From NCBI GenBank assembly GCA_964555845.1, contig CAZKUA010000007.1, positions 1 to 64,000 of the forward strand: a DNA stretch of 64,000 nt, read 5' to 3'. The stretch is from JALNXF01 sp964555845. GTDB taxonomy: Bacteria; Patescibacteriota; Gracilibacteria; BD1-5; UBA2023. The position numbers were made by a program, and so were the translations under genes. The notes under the pieces are model-generated. The model saw only the letters and a program-made list of their open reading frames with translations. It did not search any database and was not told the DNA's origin. Below are positions 21,859 to 33,329 of the stretch, in pieces. Position 1 is the first letter of the stretch. Every line of letters begins with the position of its first letter.

Positions 21859-22137
21859 CTATTTCAATATTTCTCAAACCTTATCACTAGTTTCATGATT
21901 AAGTCATGGAATTTTACTAATAGGTAAAATGTAAAGTTCAAAATCTTTAGATTTTGGATTATACAAGGTCTCATGATCGGCTTCCATATTTAGAGATAAA
22001 AAATTTTCTTCAACTTTATCTTTGGCTTTTCATTTCAATAAAAATTGATATCAATCTATAATTAATGCTGCTGAATTTTCTTTATAAATTCCAAATTCTT
22101 GATCTAAACTTGAATTTTCTGGCGTATTTTTTATCAT
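21859..22137 (-). CDS. Hypothetical protein
   Basis: This 92-residue protein is acidic and soluble, with MIKNTPENSSLDQEFGIYKE at the start and the phrases IDGYQFLLKGKAKDK and FELYILPISKIPGLNHE. No known domain is recognised. In-frame TGA codons read as Gly. It converges on the FLKGM-repeat gene. Confidence 0.6.
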
Positions 22138-22218
22138 ATTTTTAAAAGTTAAAATATAAAATCTTCCTATTTATAAGAAAAAAATAAAATTTGTCAATCA
22201 CATTTTATTTTTTTGTCT

Positions 22219-23238
22219 CTACTTCACAGGATAATAATATTTTACACTCACAATTTGCCAGTTTGGATCGGACTTTTGGAGAATATTAAATACTCATTTG
22301 AAATGAAGTAATCCATATAGGACGTACATTTTTTTGTGTTCTGTTTCTTGAATTTCCGTGGCTAGTATTTTATTTCTGTTGTTTAGAATAATATCAAAAA
22401 CATTTTTGCTTCCGGATTTTTCTAGGGCAAAATCCTGGATTGTTTGGCTTTTTACTATAAAATTCATTATCGCTCTATTTACATAAATTAGAATTTTCAT
22501 TTCTCTATCATTAAAAGTAGAGACAATTTCAGCTACATATTTTTCAACATCAAATGGGGTTTCTTGTTTAATTATTTGGTTTTGCATTTTGGTTACTACT
22601 CAATATTTGGCTTCGTATTGTGATACTATCTCATCAATTGTAGTGTCAACATTGAAATCATCTGTATTTACCAGTCACAGAAATTCATTATTTCTTTGTT
22701 CTCTAAGTCAATATAATTTCGATAAATCGATATAAGTTTGCTTAGAAAATTTAATTCCAAGCATTTTATTAAATTTTTCGTTGTTTACGGCATTTCCAGG
22801 TTTTACTCATTCAAAAAATAACACAAATCAATCTTTTTTATAAGTAATTACATTATTTCTAATATTGCCATAAAAATCATCACTTCAAATGTGTGCCATT
22901 CCTTGAAATTTTACGATTTTTTTACCATTTGAAATGGTATATTCTGGTAATTTTGCTGGACTTATTGAATTTTCGTAATAAAAAAGAGATCAAAAAAATC
23001 ATAAAATTATCAGCATAAACACAGCAATTCTTGAATAAAAATATAGTAAATATTCTCTAGCTGATTTTAATTTCCTTTTTCTGAGTTTGGAATATAAAAA
23101 ATAAATCCCATAAAATAAAATACTATAGAAAGCCAAAAGAAGAATTGAGTCAAAAAGTCAGGAAATTCACGAAATATAAAAAGTAGTTGAAAATAAAATA
23201 CTATAGAAAATAGCTAAAAATATTGTTTTCTTGCTCAT
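22219..23238 (-). CDS. Membrane protein with TraB/TIKI-like domain
   Basis: The 339-residue protein has three hydrophobic segments in the first 90 residues, then a soluble domain. At about residues 105-150 the sequence KFQGMAHIGSDDFYGNI, followed by FVLFFEGVKPGN, resembles the GxxHxG...(E)G signature of TraB/GumN/TIKI proteins, some of which are metalloproteases or degrade signals. The match is by eye and limited to that part. The C-terminal 100 residues are mixed helix and strand and end in VSVKYYYPVK. It stands alone, divergent from the Tyr/Asn-rich protein gene. Confidence 0.6.
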
Positions 23239-23330
23239 TTTTAAAATTTATTTATTAATAAAATTTGACAAACACAAAAATAAAGTTATATATTATTAAA
23301 TTTCCTTTTAATTTTTAACCTATATTTTAT

Positions 23331-24374
23331 ATGAGAAAAATATTATTTTTAATTATAATATCTTTTGTGTTTTTTTCAATAAAAATTACTACTTCTTTCG
23401 GATATAGTAATTATAACGATTGCAGAAGTTATTATAATTATAACAATGATAATTATTGTTATAACCAGTATTATAACAATAGTAATTCAAATTACAACTA
23501 CAATTACTCAAATTACAACAATTATGATGATTGTAGAAGGTATTATAATTACAACAATGATACTGCGTGTTATAACGAGTATTATAAAAATAATAGCTAT
23601 AATTATAGTTATTCAAATTATAACAATTATGACGATTGTAGAAGATATTATAATTATACAAATGATTCTTATTGTTCTAGTAAATACTATAACTCAAATT
23701 ATAACTACAATTACAACTATTCCGGATATAATAACTACAACGATTGTAGAAGATATTACAATTATAACAATGATACTGCGTGTTATAATCAGTATTACAA
23801 TAATTCAAACTACAATTATAATTATAATTCAAATTATAATAATTATGACGATTGTAGAAGATATTATAATTACAATAATGACACATATTGCTCTAATCAA
23901 TACAGAAATAATCGGTATGGAAATAGTATTTTATGAGAAAGAACGACTTATGAAAATTATTTAAATACAATTTATGCAAATAATATGGATATTGTAAAAG
24001 TTCCTCAAAAAGATTTTTTCAAAACAAATGTAATAAGAAATAGTCTAGAATCAGATAAATTAGACGAAATAGTGCTTAAAAATCCATCACTAAAAAATAC
24101 CGAAAATATACAAAGATTAAAAGATTCTCAAACATTTGTAAATGGTCTAAAAGAAGAATTATTGACAAGATATTCAGACGGAAGAGTGAGTTATGACAAA
24201 TTCTACGAAATTCTAAATGACCTAGATTATCTCGTATATCACCTAAATGGTTATTACGAAAACCTCAGACTCTACGAAAACTCAAAATCAAAATTCTACA
24301 AAAATTTAGCCACAGAAAGTTTCACAAAAACTCGCACATTCTACGAAAGACTGAAATTTAGTTTGGGGAAATAA
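23331..24374 (+). CDS. Secreted Tyr/Asn-rich repeat protein
   Basis: The 347-residue protein has a clear signal peptide (RKILFLIIISFVFFSIKITT). Then come five imperfect repeats of 35-37 residues built only from Tyr, Asn, Asp, Ser, Cys and Arg, each with a core like DCRRYYNYNNDTACYNQYY and two cysteines. An in-frame TGA at 23935-23937 (Gly) joins the repeats to a helical C-terminal domain of about 145 residues with LKDSQTFVNGLKEELL and DLDYLVYHLNGYYENL. The repeats may form disulfide-linked or fibrous surface structures and have a prion-like composition. No family is recognised. It lies just upstream of the three-paralogue block. Confidence 0.8.
23418..23920 (+). repeat. Five tandem coding repeats of 105-111 bp
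   Basis: The segment GATTGTAGAAGATATTATAA recurs at 23418, 23529, 23634, 23742 and 23850 with small changes. Spacings are 111, 105, 108 and 108 bases, all multiples of three, so the reading frame is kept. The repeats are full of AAC/AAT and TAT/TAC codons, which explains why several other frames are also open here. Confidence 0.9.
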
Positions 24375-24377
24375 ATT

Positions 24378-24404
24378 ACTTTTAATATTTTAATTAAATT
24401 GATT
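24378..24404 (+). promoter_or_regulatory. Conserved AT-rich leader shared by three paralogous genes
   Basis: ACTTTTAATATTTTAATTAA followed by ATT.ATT directly precedes this gene and is almost identical before the second (26012-26039) and third (27609-27634) paralogues. A related stretch precedes secG (53150-53184). It may hold a -10 box (TAATAT) or act in translation start, as there is no Shine-Dalgarno sequence. Confidence 0.45.
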
Positions 24405-26009
24405 ATGAAACAAGAAAGCTTCTGAAAAGCAGTATCAGCACTTTGTGGATGATGCACTAAAATATTAGGTGAAATAACTATATTAGAAGATAGCGTTATA
24501 GATGGGGCTAAAAATGAGCTTTGTAAAACGCCAGAAGATATAAAAAAATCTAGAACTACAGCCAGAATTATAGCTCTAACAGAGCAAAGAGCTTGAGATA
24601 CGCTTGATATTAAAAATTCTAATATTTCTGCTTTAAGCGTTTATGCTAAATTAGTTTTTAAAACTCCAATGACTCAAAAGGAAAAAGATTATTTAATACG
24701 ATTTTTTCGTGATGATAATACTCAAAAAACAGTTCAAGATATATTGTCTAAATTAAATTTATTATATTGAAATGAAAATAGTGAATTTATAGAATCTTTT
24801 CTAAAAAATGAAGATTGAAAACTAGATATTTTTTGGTTTGTGCAATATATAATTAAACAATTAAAAGAATATGAGCTAATTATTCCTGATGAAGCTGAGG
24901 ATATTAGAGAAATGAAAGAAAAAAATGAATCAAGCTTGGATAAATTAAAATGAGAAGAAAAATTTTATATATACAAATTAAACTGAAAATTTAAAATTTG
25001 TGCTGTGTCTGATTGAAAAATATTTTTTCTAGATGACTCTTTGGATAATGCAGGATTGCTTAAAAATTGACTCATACATTGAATAAGTGAAAATGAATGA
25101 GAAGATTTATTATCTTGACAAAGAAAAACATGACATTTATATGAATTTTATAGTGAAAAATGATTTTTTGAAGTTCGTAATATGCCATGAATTCCATATT
25201 TGGATATTGTTCCATCTCTATCATCTGAACTAAATATTGTGTTTAAAACTCAAAATGAAAGTTGAAAAGAGTGATTATTAGAAATGGCAAAAGAAAACAA
25301 AGAGGAAAATGAATGGGAATTTAAAACACTCTTAGCAGAAAATAATAATGGCATTATAGTAAATGGTAAATTTATTACTTCTATTTCTCGTTGAGAAAAT
25401 ACGGATTTTTTTTACACCTATATAAAACTACAAGATATTGGTATCGCATGTTGATATCTAAAGAGAGTAAACACGACTTCAGCAAAAAAAGAAAACTCTT
25501 ATTTTACACTAAATGATTTATGAGATAATCTTATATTAATAAAAACAAATGGACGACAAAGTGTTTATAGATATAATAAATGGGGGAATGAATTAGAAAC
25601 AACAGATAGTGCCTTGATGAATATGAGTTCCGTTATAATAGATAACCTTCTTAGCTGAAAACCAACCGTAATAACTAAAGAAGAAGTTGATAAATGATGA
25701 TTTGGATTGTATGTTTTTGATAAAAAAACTTGAATAGTTAAGATGTTAATTGAAGAAACTAATTTCACTCATAGAGTCAATAGTGACCAAATAAGATCAA
25801 GAGTTGGGAATAAATACTTTATTCATTACTGGAAAAACTGAGTTTTGTATAGATTGAAAGATTGATATAAATACAATCATAATTATTGAGCTGAATATAT
25901 ACAAAAATGATTATTTTGAGATCGTATTTATTTAGATGAAAGTTTTGAGAATACAAAAGAATATTTAGAGTCAATAGATGCAGATGAATTACCTGTAACT
26001 TTAATATAA
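24405..26009 (+). CDS. Paralogue 1 of a tandem family of about 525-residue proteins
   Basis: The 534-residue soluble protein is not in a family I know. An N-terminal helical domain (to about residue 180) carries the shared phrase KKSRTTARIIALTEQRAGD and a pattern like DYLIRFFRDDNTQK. The remaining 350 residues are beta-rich with many Gly turns (VSDGKIFFLDDS, GDNLILIKTNG), which suggests a propeller built from degenerate WG-type repeats. It aligns throughout with the next two genes but is the most diverged. The upstream leader is also conserved, so the duplication included it. No signal peptide is seen. Confidence 0.75.
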
Positions 26010-26039
26010 AAAACTTTTAATATTTTAATTAAATTAATT

Positions 26040-27602
26040 ATGGATTACGGAAAAATTTGAGATGAATTAGCTAAAAATTTCGATGAATTATTCGCTTTTA
26101 CAGAGTGATTGCCAGATTCTGAGGATAATTCTAAAATAACAGAAGATGATATTATTGATGGTGCTAAACAAGAATATTGTAAAAATTTAGAAGATATAAA
26201 AAAATCTAGAACTACTGCGAGATTAATAACCCTAACAGAACAAAAAGCCTGAGATGTTCTAAATATAGAAAAACCAAACTCTACAGTTGTAAATATCTAC
26301 AGCAGATTTGTTTCTGGTATGCCAATAACTCAGAAAGAAAAAGATTATTTGCTATGATTTCTCCGTGATGAAAAATCTAGAAAAATTGCTCAAAATGTAT
26401 TTTCAAAAGTAAATTTATTGCAATGAGATGAGAATAAATGAGCAGTGAATTATCTTCTAAAAAATGAAGATTGATATCTTGATTTTACTAGATTTTTAGA
26501 ATCTATAATTGGAGATTTAAAAGAATACAAATTAATAATTCCAGAAGGTGAGGATTTAAAGGAATTAAAAAATTGAAATGACCTTGTCCCAGAAGCTAGA
26601 TATTTTGAATATAAAATAAACTCTAAAACTCAAATTTGTGCGGTGTCTGATTGAAAAATATTTATCTTAGATATAGGCTTCGAAAGTGTGAAATTACTTG
26701 ATAATTGAATGATTTTTTGTGTAGAAGAGTATGAAAAAGGTCGAAAAATATGATACCTGTGTGTTTTCGATAATAATGATTTTTCACCAATAAAAAGAAT
26801 GCCTCGGGCTGTAGATTTAGAAAGTCTAAATGATTCTAATTTTAAAGATATTTTCAAAGTTCAAAATGAAGACTGAAAAAAATCATTACTGGAAGTATCT
26901 GAACAAGAAGGACACAAGCTACTATGGAATATAAAAGAACTTATATTAAATGAAGATGATTTTATAGTAAATGATAGATTTATTACAGCAGTTAATTGAG
27001 AGGAAAATGAGTGAAAAAAGATAAATATATATGAAACATATATCAAACAACCAGATTGATTAAAACTGATAGCAAATTCATATTCTAGCCATGATTTTAA
27101 AATTAAAGATATGTGAGATAATCTTGTTTTAATAAGTACAGATGACTGAGACAGTCTTTATAAATTTAATGAGAAAGAATCTAGATTGGAAGCAATAGAC
27201 AGCGCTTTAATGAATATGGATATTATAAATATAGATAATCTTCTTAGTTGAAAACCAACTGTAATGGTTAAAGAAATAGTTAATTGAGGGGTTTTACTTT
27301 TTGATAAGGAAACTTGAGAATTAGATATTTTAATTAATATAATAGATTGATATACTGAAATTAATAATGATCAAATAAGGTCAAGAATAGGAAATAAATA
27401 TTATATCCATTATTTTAAAGATTGAATTTTATATAAATTGAAAAATTGATATAAATATATTTATGACTCTGAAAGAAATTATATAATAGAAAAGTGATTT
27501 CTTTGAAGTAAACAACGTATTTTTGCCGAATTTCGTATTGAAGAAATGAAAGAATATCTAGAGCCAGTAAATGAAAATGAATTACCTGTAAATTTGAAAT
27601 AA
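26040..27602 (+). CDS. Paralogue 2 of the tandem family
   Basis: The 520-residue protein shares layout with its neighbours: the N-terminal helical part has DIIDGAKQEYCKNLEDIKKS followed by RTTARLITLTEQKAGD. Then FFEYK-like and AVSDGKIFILD strands and a beta-rich C-terminal part (GDNLVLISTDDGDSLYKF, FAEFRIEEMKEYLEPVNENE) follow. It is closest to paralogue 3; the last 60 residues of the two are nearly identical. It starts 30 bases after the stop of paralogue 1 with the same AT leader. Function is unknown. Confidence 0.75.
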
Positions 27603-27634
27603 ATAATACTTTTAATATTTTAATTTAATTAATT

Positions 27635-29221
27635 ATGGGACAAGAAAATATAATTTCTAAACATAGAAATTTCGGAAAGGCAGTAATAGCACTAGCAAAA
27701 TGACTACCAGCTCCAGAGACAAATCCTCAAATGACAGAGGGGAATGTCATTTGTACTGCAAAACATGAATATTGTAAAAGTCCTAAAGATGTAAAAAAAG
27801 CTAGAACCACTGCGAGATTAATAGCTCTAACAGAACAAAAGGCTTGAGCTGTACTCGATATTGAAAAGCCAAATTCTACTACTGTAAATATTTATGAGAG
27901 ATTTGCTTCTGATATGCCAATAACTACAAAAGAAAGAGATTATTTGTTATGATTTTTTCGTGATAAAAAATCATTTAAAATAGCCCAAGATATATTCTCA
28001 AAAGTGAATTTATTATATTGAAATGAAAATAAATATTTTATTGAAGCTTATTTTGAAAATACATCTGAGAAAAAATTAGATATTGTTTTTATTGTACATC
28101 ATTTAATGAACGAATTAGAAGAATACAAATTAATTATTCCTGAATGTGAGAATTTAAAAGAATTAGTAAATTGAAATGACCTTGTTCCAGAAGCTAGATA
28201 TTTTGAATATAAAGTAAATTCTAAAACCCAAATTTGTGCGGTATCTGATTGAGAAATATATTTCCTAGGCAAAGACCTAGAAAGTGTAAAAATACTTGAT
28301 AATTGAATGATTTTTTGAGTAAGTGAAAATATTAATCCTAGACTTGAATTTAAACAAATATGATATCTATATTCATTTTATAATAAAAAATATTTTTTTG
28401 AGGTTGAGAAAATATTATGAGTTGTAGATTTAGAGATTATTCCTTCAGTATCTTGAAATCTAGATACTACATTAAAAACTCAAAATGAAAATTGAAAAAA
28501 ATGATTATTGGAAATATTATCGGAAAAACAAGATAATAACACATATTCTTGGTCTGTAAAATGGCTTTCATCAAATGAATTTAATGATATTCTAATTAAT
28601 GATAAATTTATTACAACTACTCTTTGACAAGAATCAGAGAAAATTAATGTATATAATACATATATCAAACAACCAGATTGATTAAAGCTAATTGCAAATT
28701 CATATTCTGAACATGGCTTTGAGATAAAAGATGTGTGAGATAATTTGGTTTCGATAAGTACAAGTGAATGAATGAGTCTTTTAAGATTTAATAAAGAGGA
28801 ATCTAGATTAGAAGTCATAGATAGTGCCTTAACTAAAGTTAAATATTTTGATATAGCTAACCTTCTAAATTGAAAACCAACTATAATAACTAGAGAAAAT
28901 TGAAATAATTGAGTTTATATTTTCGATAAAAAAACTTGAAAATTCGATATTTTGATTTTTTGAGGAAATTCATACTTAATTGTGGGCGATATAATACAAT
29001 CAAAAGTAGGTAATAAATACACTATTCATTTCAGGGAAAATTGAGTTTTATATAAATTGAAAAAATGATATAAATATATTTATGATTCTGAAAGAAATTA
29101 TATAATAGAAAAGTGATTTTTTTGAAGTAAACAACATATTTTTGCCGAATTTCGTATTGAGGAAATGAAAGAGTATCTAGAGCCAGTAAATGAAAATGAA
29201 TTGCCTGTAGATTTGAAATAA
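27635..29221 (+). CDS. Paralogue 3 of the tandem family
   Basis: The 528-residue protein repeats the family plan: helical N-terminus with KKARTTARLIALTEQKAGA, a beta-rich centre (QICAVSDGEIYFLGKD) and the tail EEMKEYLEPVNENELPVDLK. Compared with paralogue 2 the ends are strongly conserved while the middle differs, as expected if the centre evolves faster or if gene conversion acts on the ends. The WG-repeat gene follows after 28 bases. Function is unknown. Confidence 0.75.
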
Positions 29222-29249
29222 AAAATAATTAATTTAACCAAAATATTTT

Positions 29250-31061
29250 ATGGCAAAAAAATTAAATATATCTCCGGAAGATATGATACAAACTCCAGTT
29301 TGTAAAAACACGGAAGAAGCTATTAGTAAAGAAGCTTTTTTGAAGGGATTTGAACTTTGTGTGAAGCAATTTAAGTGACTGAATCAGGCATATTTTTCTG
29401 GTATTATAAAAAGAGCACAAACTGATCTTGGCATAATTACAATCGAGGAATATAGTGATTTAATGAATCTTCTAGAAGATAATGATTTTTTCGCTATTGC
29501 GTTACAGGTATTTTATAAAGCTATATTATTTTCAAGAACTGCAGAAGAAAGCTTAGGTGATATTAATATAGATACATTAAAAAATAGTCTTACTCTGCAC
29601 ATCTACAAAAAAGTAGTTAAAGATAATACACAAGAGGTATTACTAGAAGAAAGAGCAGTTTCTTGACTTCTCTCAAATGGCGAAGATATATCTATTTTTT
29701 CAAAACACGGTTGATATTTTATAAAATATCTAAAAACTTGAGAAGTAAAAGAGTTTAGTGATATTTTAATAAAACCAGAAATAAGAGAAATCTGATTAAT
29801 ATGAGTAGAAGTAAAGTGAAAATGATGGATAATACTAAATGAAAAATGAGAACAAGTATCTCCAGAGGGAGAATTTTATTTAAAAATTGATTTAGAATAT
29901 ATTAAGAGTTTATGAATATTACCAGTAGGTGTAAATGGAAAATGATTGATATTACTTGATACAAATGGGAAAAAAGTATCTCCAGAATGAATTTATTATT
30001 TAGAATTTAAGTCGATTTCACTTGAAGGAATGTATATGCTGTGGGCTAATATAAGAGGAAAATGATGGATTATACTTGATCAATGGAGAAGACAAATTTC
30101 TGAAGAAAATACATATTATGAAGGTCTTAGTTTGACAGAAATCTGATTAATAAAAGCAGAAATTAAATGAAAATGAGAAGTTCTAATAAATAAAATGGGT
30201 TGGCAAGTTACACCTAAGGGAGAATTTTATAAAAATATCAAAGTATATAATTTAAAAGATATTACACTAATAGAGGCAGAAGTAATATGAGAATGAAAGG
30301 TATTACTCGGTAAAAATGGAGTACAAATATCTCCGAAGTGAGAATATTATGATTGAATTGACTTACATAATTTAGAAAAATATTGAGTAATAAAAGTAAC
30401 AAAATGAGAGAAAAACCTTTTATTTGATGCAACATGGAAACAAATATCTCCTCATGAAGATAGAATTTACGACTGATTTGATTTATGGAGATTTGATGAA
30501 TTTTGACTTATTGTTGGTGAAATCAGATTAATTACCAAAGACATAAGACGGCATGGAGGGATTTTATTTGATAGAGATTGAAAAAGAATATCTCCGGAGT
30601 GAGAATATTTTGATTCATTTGATGTTAGTGGATTAAAAGAATTTTGATTAATTGTTTGAAAATCAATAAATAAATGATGTGTTTTATTTGATAAAACTGG
30701 AAAGAGACTTTCTCCAGAGTGAGAAATTTATGAGCATTTTAACACAAGTAAATTAGAAAAAACATGAATAATTGTAGCAGGTATAAAAGATAAGTGAGCA
30801 ATTTTAATAAATATAAATTGAAAGCAGATTACACCTAAATGAGAATATTTTGATTGGTTTAATTTTGATTATTTTGAAAATATTTGATTAATTAAGGCAA
30901 GAAAAGAATTAGAAAATATTTTGCTTGATAAAACCTGAAAGAAGCATTTTTCTTCTGAAAAAAGCATAAAATTTGATGAGGAGAAAAAACAATTCTATAC
31001 TGAATGACTATTTTGAAGAAAAAAATATATTGAGGTGAATTTAGATTCTAATAAATTGTAA
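29250..31061 (+). CDS. WG-repeat-like protein with helical N-terminal domain
   Basis: The 603-residue protein has a helical domain (about residues 1-140) and then roughly ten repeats of about 40 residues. Each has a core like KGKGWIILNEKGEQVSPEGE: a strand, a Gly-Lys-Gly turn, a second strand, Gly-Lys and then (I/V)SPEGE. This fits WG beta-repeat proteins, probably for protein or ligand binding. Many repeat glycines are TGA codons. It lies in line with the three paralogues, whose C-terminal parts look like worn versions of the same repeat. It has no signal peptide. The stop is two bases before the next start. Confidence 0.8.
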
Positions 31062-31063
31062 TT

Positions 31064-31795
31064 ATGACCACAAAATTTAGAGAATCATTTCCGGATAAAG
31101 TATCGGTGCTTGCTGTAATTCACGCGGATAGCTTGGAGCAAACTATAACAAATGTAAAAATTGCAGTTGAGAATAATTTGCATTGAGTTTTTTTGATAAA
31201 TCATAATATTTCTTGGTTTGAATTAGTTGATATATTTGAAAAAACAAGAGGAGAATTTGAGAAAATTTGGATGTGAATAAATTTATTATGACATAATTTG
31301 TATGGTACAGTTAATGAAGTTGGTTTTATGCAAATGAGATGATGTAGGGTGGATTGAATTTGGGTAGATAATCCTGAAATCAAGTGAATAAATCCAGGTT
31401 ATAACAATCAAGATATTAACAAGAAAAGAATAGATTATTTAGAATGGGAGTGAATACTTTTCTGATGAGTGGCTTTTAAATACCAGCCTCCAGTTGAGAA
31501 TCTAGAATTTGCTTGTGCACAATGAAGAAAATATCTTGATGTAACAACAACCAGCGGACCCGGAACTTGAGAAGCCGTAGATATTGAAAAGCTTAGAAAA
31601 ATCAGAGAATTTAGTGGAGACCATCCAGTCTGAATTGCCAGCGGAACTAACGATAAAAATATTATAGATTCTTCTGAATTTGCAGATATTTTTCTTGTAT
31701 CTACCCATCTTAATAAACAGTGAGATTTTCTAAATCTAGACCCAGAAAAAGTAAAGAGAATGAATTGAGTTGTAGAGAAATTGAATGGGAGATAA
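31064..31795 (+). CDS. BtpA/SgcQ-like TIM-barrel protein
   Basis: The 243-residue protein looks like a TIM barrel of the BtpA superfamily. Matching segments include VLAVIHADSLEQT at the N-terminus, MGINLLGHN, then the phosphate-binding-like VTTTSGPGTGEAVDIEKLRK and VGIASGTNDKNI, and a final ADIFLVSTHLNKQGDF. BtpA was named for photosystem I biogenesis in cyanobacteria, but relatives occur in many bacteria without photosynthesis, and their reaction is not settled. It starts two bases after the WG-repeat gene and so may be cotranscribed with the accessory block. Confidence 0.6.
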
Positions 31796-31820
31796 ATTTT
31801 AATTATTTAAAAAAATAAAT

Positions 31821-32723
31821 ATGAAATTTTTAGTTAATTGTACTCTTTCTAATTTAGAAATAGCACAAGTTATGAAAGAACAGGCTGAATATCGGCCAGA
31901 TATATTAAGAGAAAAATATCCAAAAGATTTAAAATGAGCTTTGTGAATCAAAGTTCCAAAATGAAACATACTTAGCTTTGCAGATAGAAATAAAATCCTA
32001 AATATGTTTCCGCACAGGCATAATATACTTGATCCTGTTAAAGTTCTAGTATTTAGAAAAAGAGATTTAATAAATGAAATTATTCGTGGAAATATTGACA
32101 TTAGAGATGTGAATTCTTTAGAAGATAAAATAAGACAAAGAATATTGGCCCTTTTTCTAAAAAAAGAAATAAGCATAAATAAACATGGACGCGATCCATT
32201 TCTTATAAGATGTGCCAATAAATACAGAAACGCTTTAAAGAAAATTGATTTTTTAAGGAAAGTAGAATCATTCACTTTAGAAGTAGATGATATTATCTGA
32301 ATGAGTTGATATAAATGACATAACAAATTTAAAATATTGAACAAATATAATCAATTATTAAAGAAGAAATGAATGGAGCATAAAACACTTAAAATCCCAA
32401 CAACTCCAGAAGAAAAAGAGAAAATCGTTAGAAGACTTAAAATACTGAGATCCAATTATTTAGATGATTTTGATGATATTAGACATAGATCAATAAATTT
32501 TGATAAAGCGAGATGTAATGCCAGTTATTTTGACTCTGTCTCTGTATTAATAGAACAAATTTTAGAAAGAAATATTATAAAATATTCATCTACAAAAAAA
32601 GAATGTGAAAATTTTTTGAAATTCCATAAAACTATTTCATCTACCACACATATTTATTACCAAGACGATATAAATAGAGTAAATATAGCTTTGGATTGTT
32701 TGATTAGAGAATTATCAGTTTAA
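31821..32723 (+). CDS. Hypothetical helical basic protein
   Basis: The 300-residue protein is rich in Lys, Arg, Ile and Leu and mostly helical; segments include NSLEDKIRQRILALFLKKEI and FLIRCANKYRNALKKIDFLR. Its first residues, MKFLVNCTLSNLEIAQVMKE, suggest a small strand-helix start. Both halves contain Arg/His-rich helices (DFDDIRHRSINFDKAR), perhaps for RNA or DNA contact; that is only a guess. No domain is recognised. It sits between the BtpA-like gene and rdgB on the same strand. Confidence 0.65.
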
Positions 32724-32740
32724 TATTAATTAAAAAAACT

Positions 32741-33319
32741 ATGAACAACTTAACTTTTTGAACCACAAATCCTCATAAATTAAAGGAAATGAGAGCTATT
32801 TTGTGAGTGGAATTAAAATGATATACCAATCTAGATTTAATAAAAATAGATAAGGCATATGGCTGAGATATTCCAGAAATCCAGTCAATGGATGTTTTAG
32901 AAATTGTAAAAAGAAAGGCAAAAGATGTTTGGGGCATTTTAGGAAGACCTGTAATTGTTGAAGATACTTGATTGTTTATAAATTCGTTAAAATGATTTCC
33001 TGGACCATTTGTAAAATATATAGTTGATGATAGCTGACCATGACTTGATGTAATATTTAAAATGATGAGATGAGTTAGTGACAGGACGGCAAAAGCTATA
33101 ACTGGAGTTTGCATGTATACTTGAGATAAATATATTACAGGTTATTGAGAATTAGATTGATATATCCCAGAGACTCCAAGATGAAATAAATTCTGATGGT
33201 CAAATGCTTTTGAACCAATTTGAAACTCTAAGACTTTCTGAGAAATGACGGAATATGAGAAAAACCAAATATCAATGAGAAAACTAGCACTAGAGGATTT
33301 TGAGAGAAATTTAAGATAA
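32741..33319 (+). CDS. rdgB: Non-canonical purine NTP pyrophosphatase (RdgB/HAM1)
   Basis: The 192-residue enzyme should hydrolyse dITP, XTP and ITP to monophosphates and so keep deaminated purines out of nucleic acids. The family motifs are present: TTNPHKLKEM at the start, VEDTGLFINSLKGFPGPFVK, the IPETPRGNKFGW segment, and near the end TFGEMTEYEKNQISMRKLA. Six or more of these glycines are TGA codons. Usual length. It converges on the transglutaminase operon, whose stop lies 11 bases away. Confidence 0.92.
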
Positions 33320-33329
33320 TTGTTAAATT

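Noticed and set aside
23418..23920. Regular spacing that could suggest a CRISPR array
   Set aside because: The repeat period keeps the reading frame, units vary along their whole length and there are no unique spacers; it is a coding tandem repeat. No cas gene is in the window.
23389..23964. Several overlapping open frames on both strands in the Tyr/Asn-rich region
   Set aside because: They arise from the low-complexity TAT/AAT/AAC repeats. Only the plus frame from 23331 has a signal peptide, regular cysteines and a C-terminal domain after the TGA.
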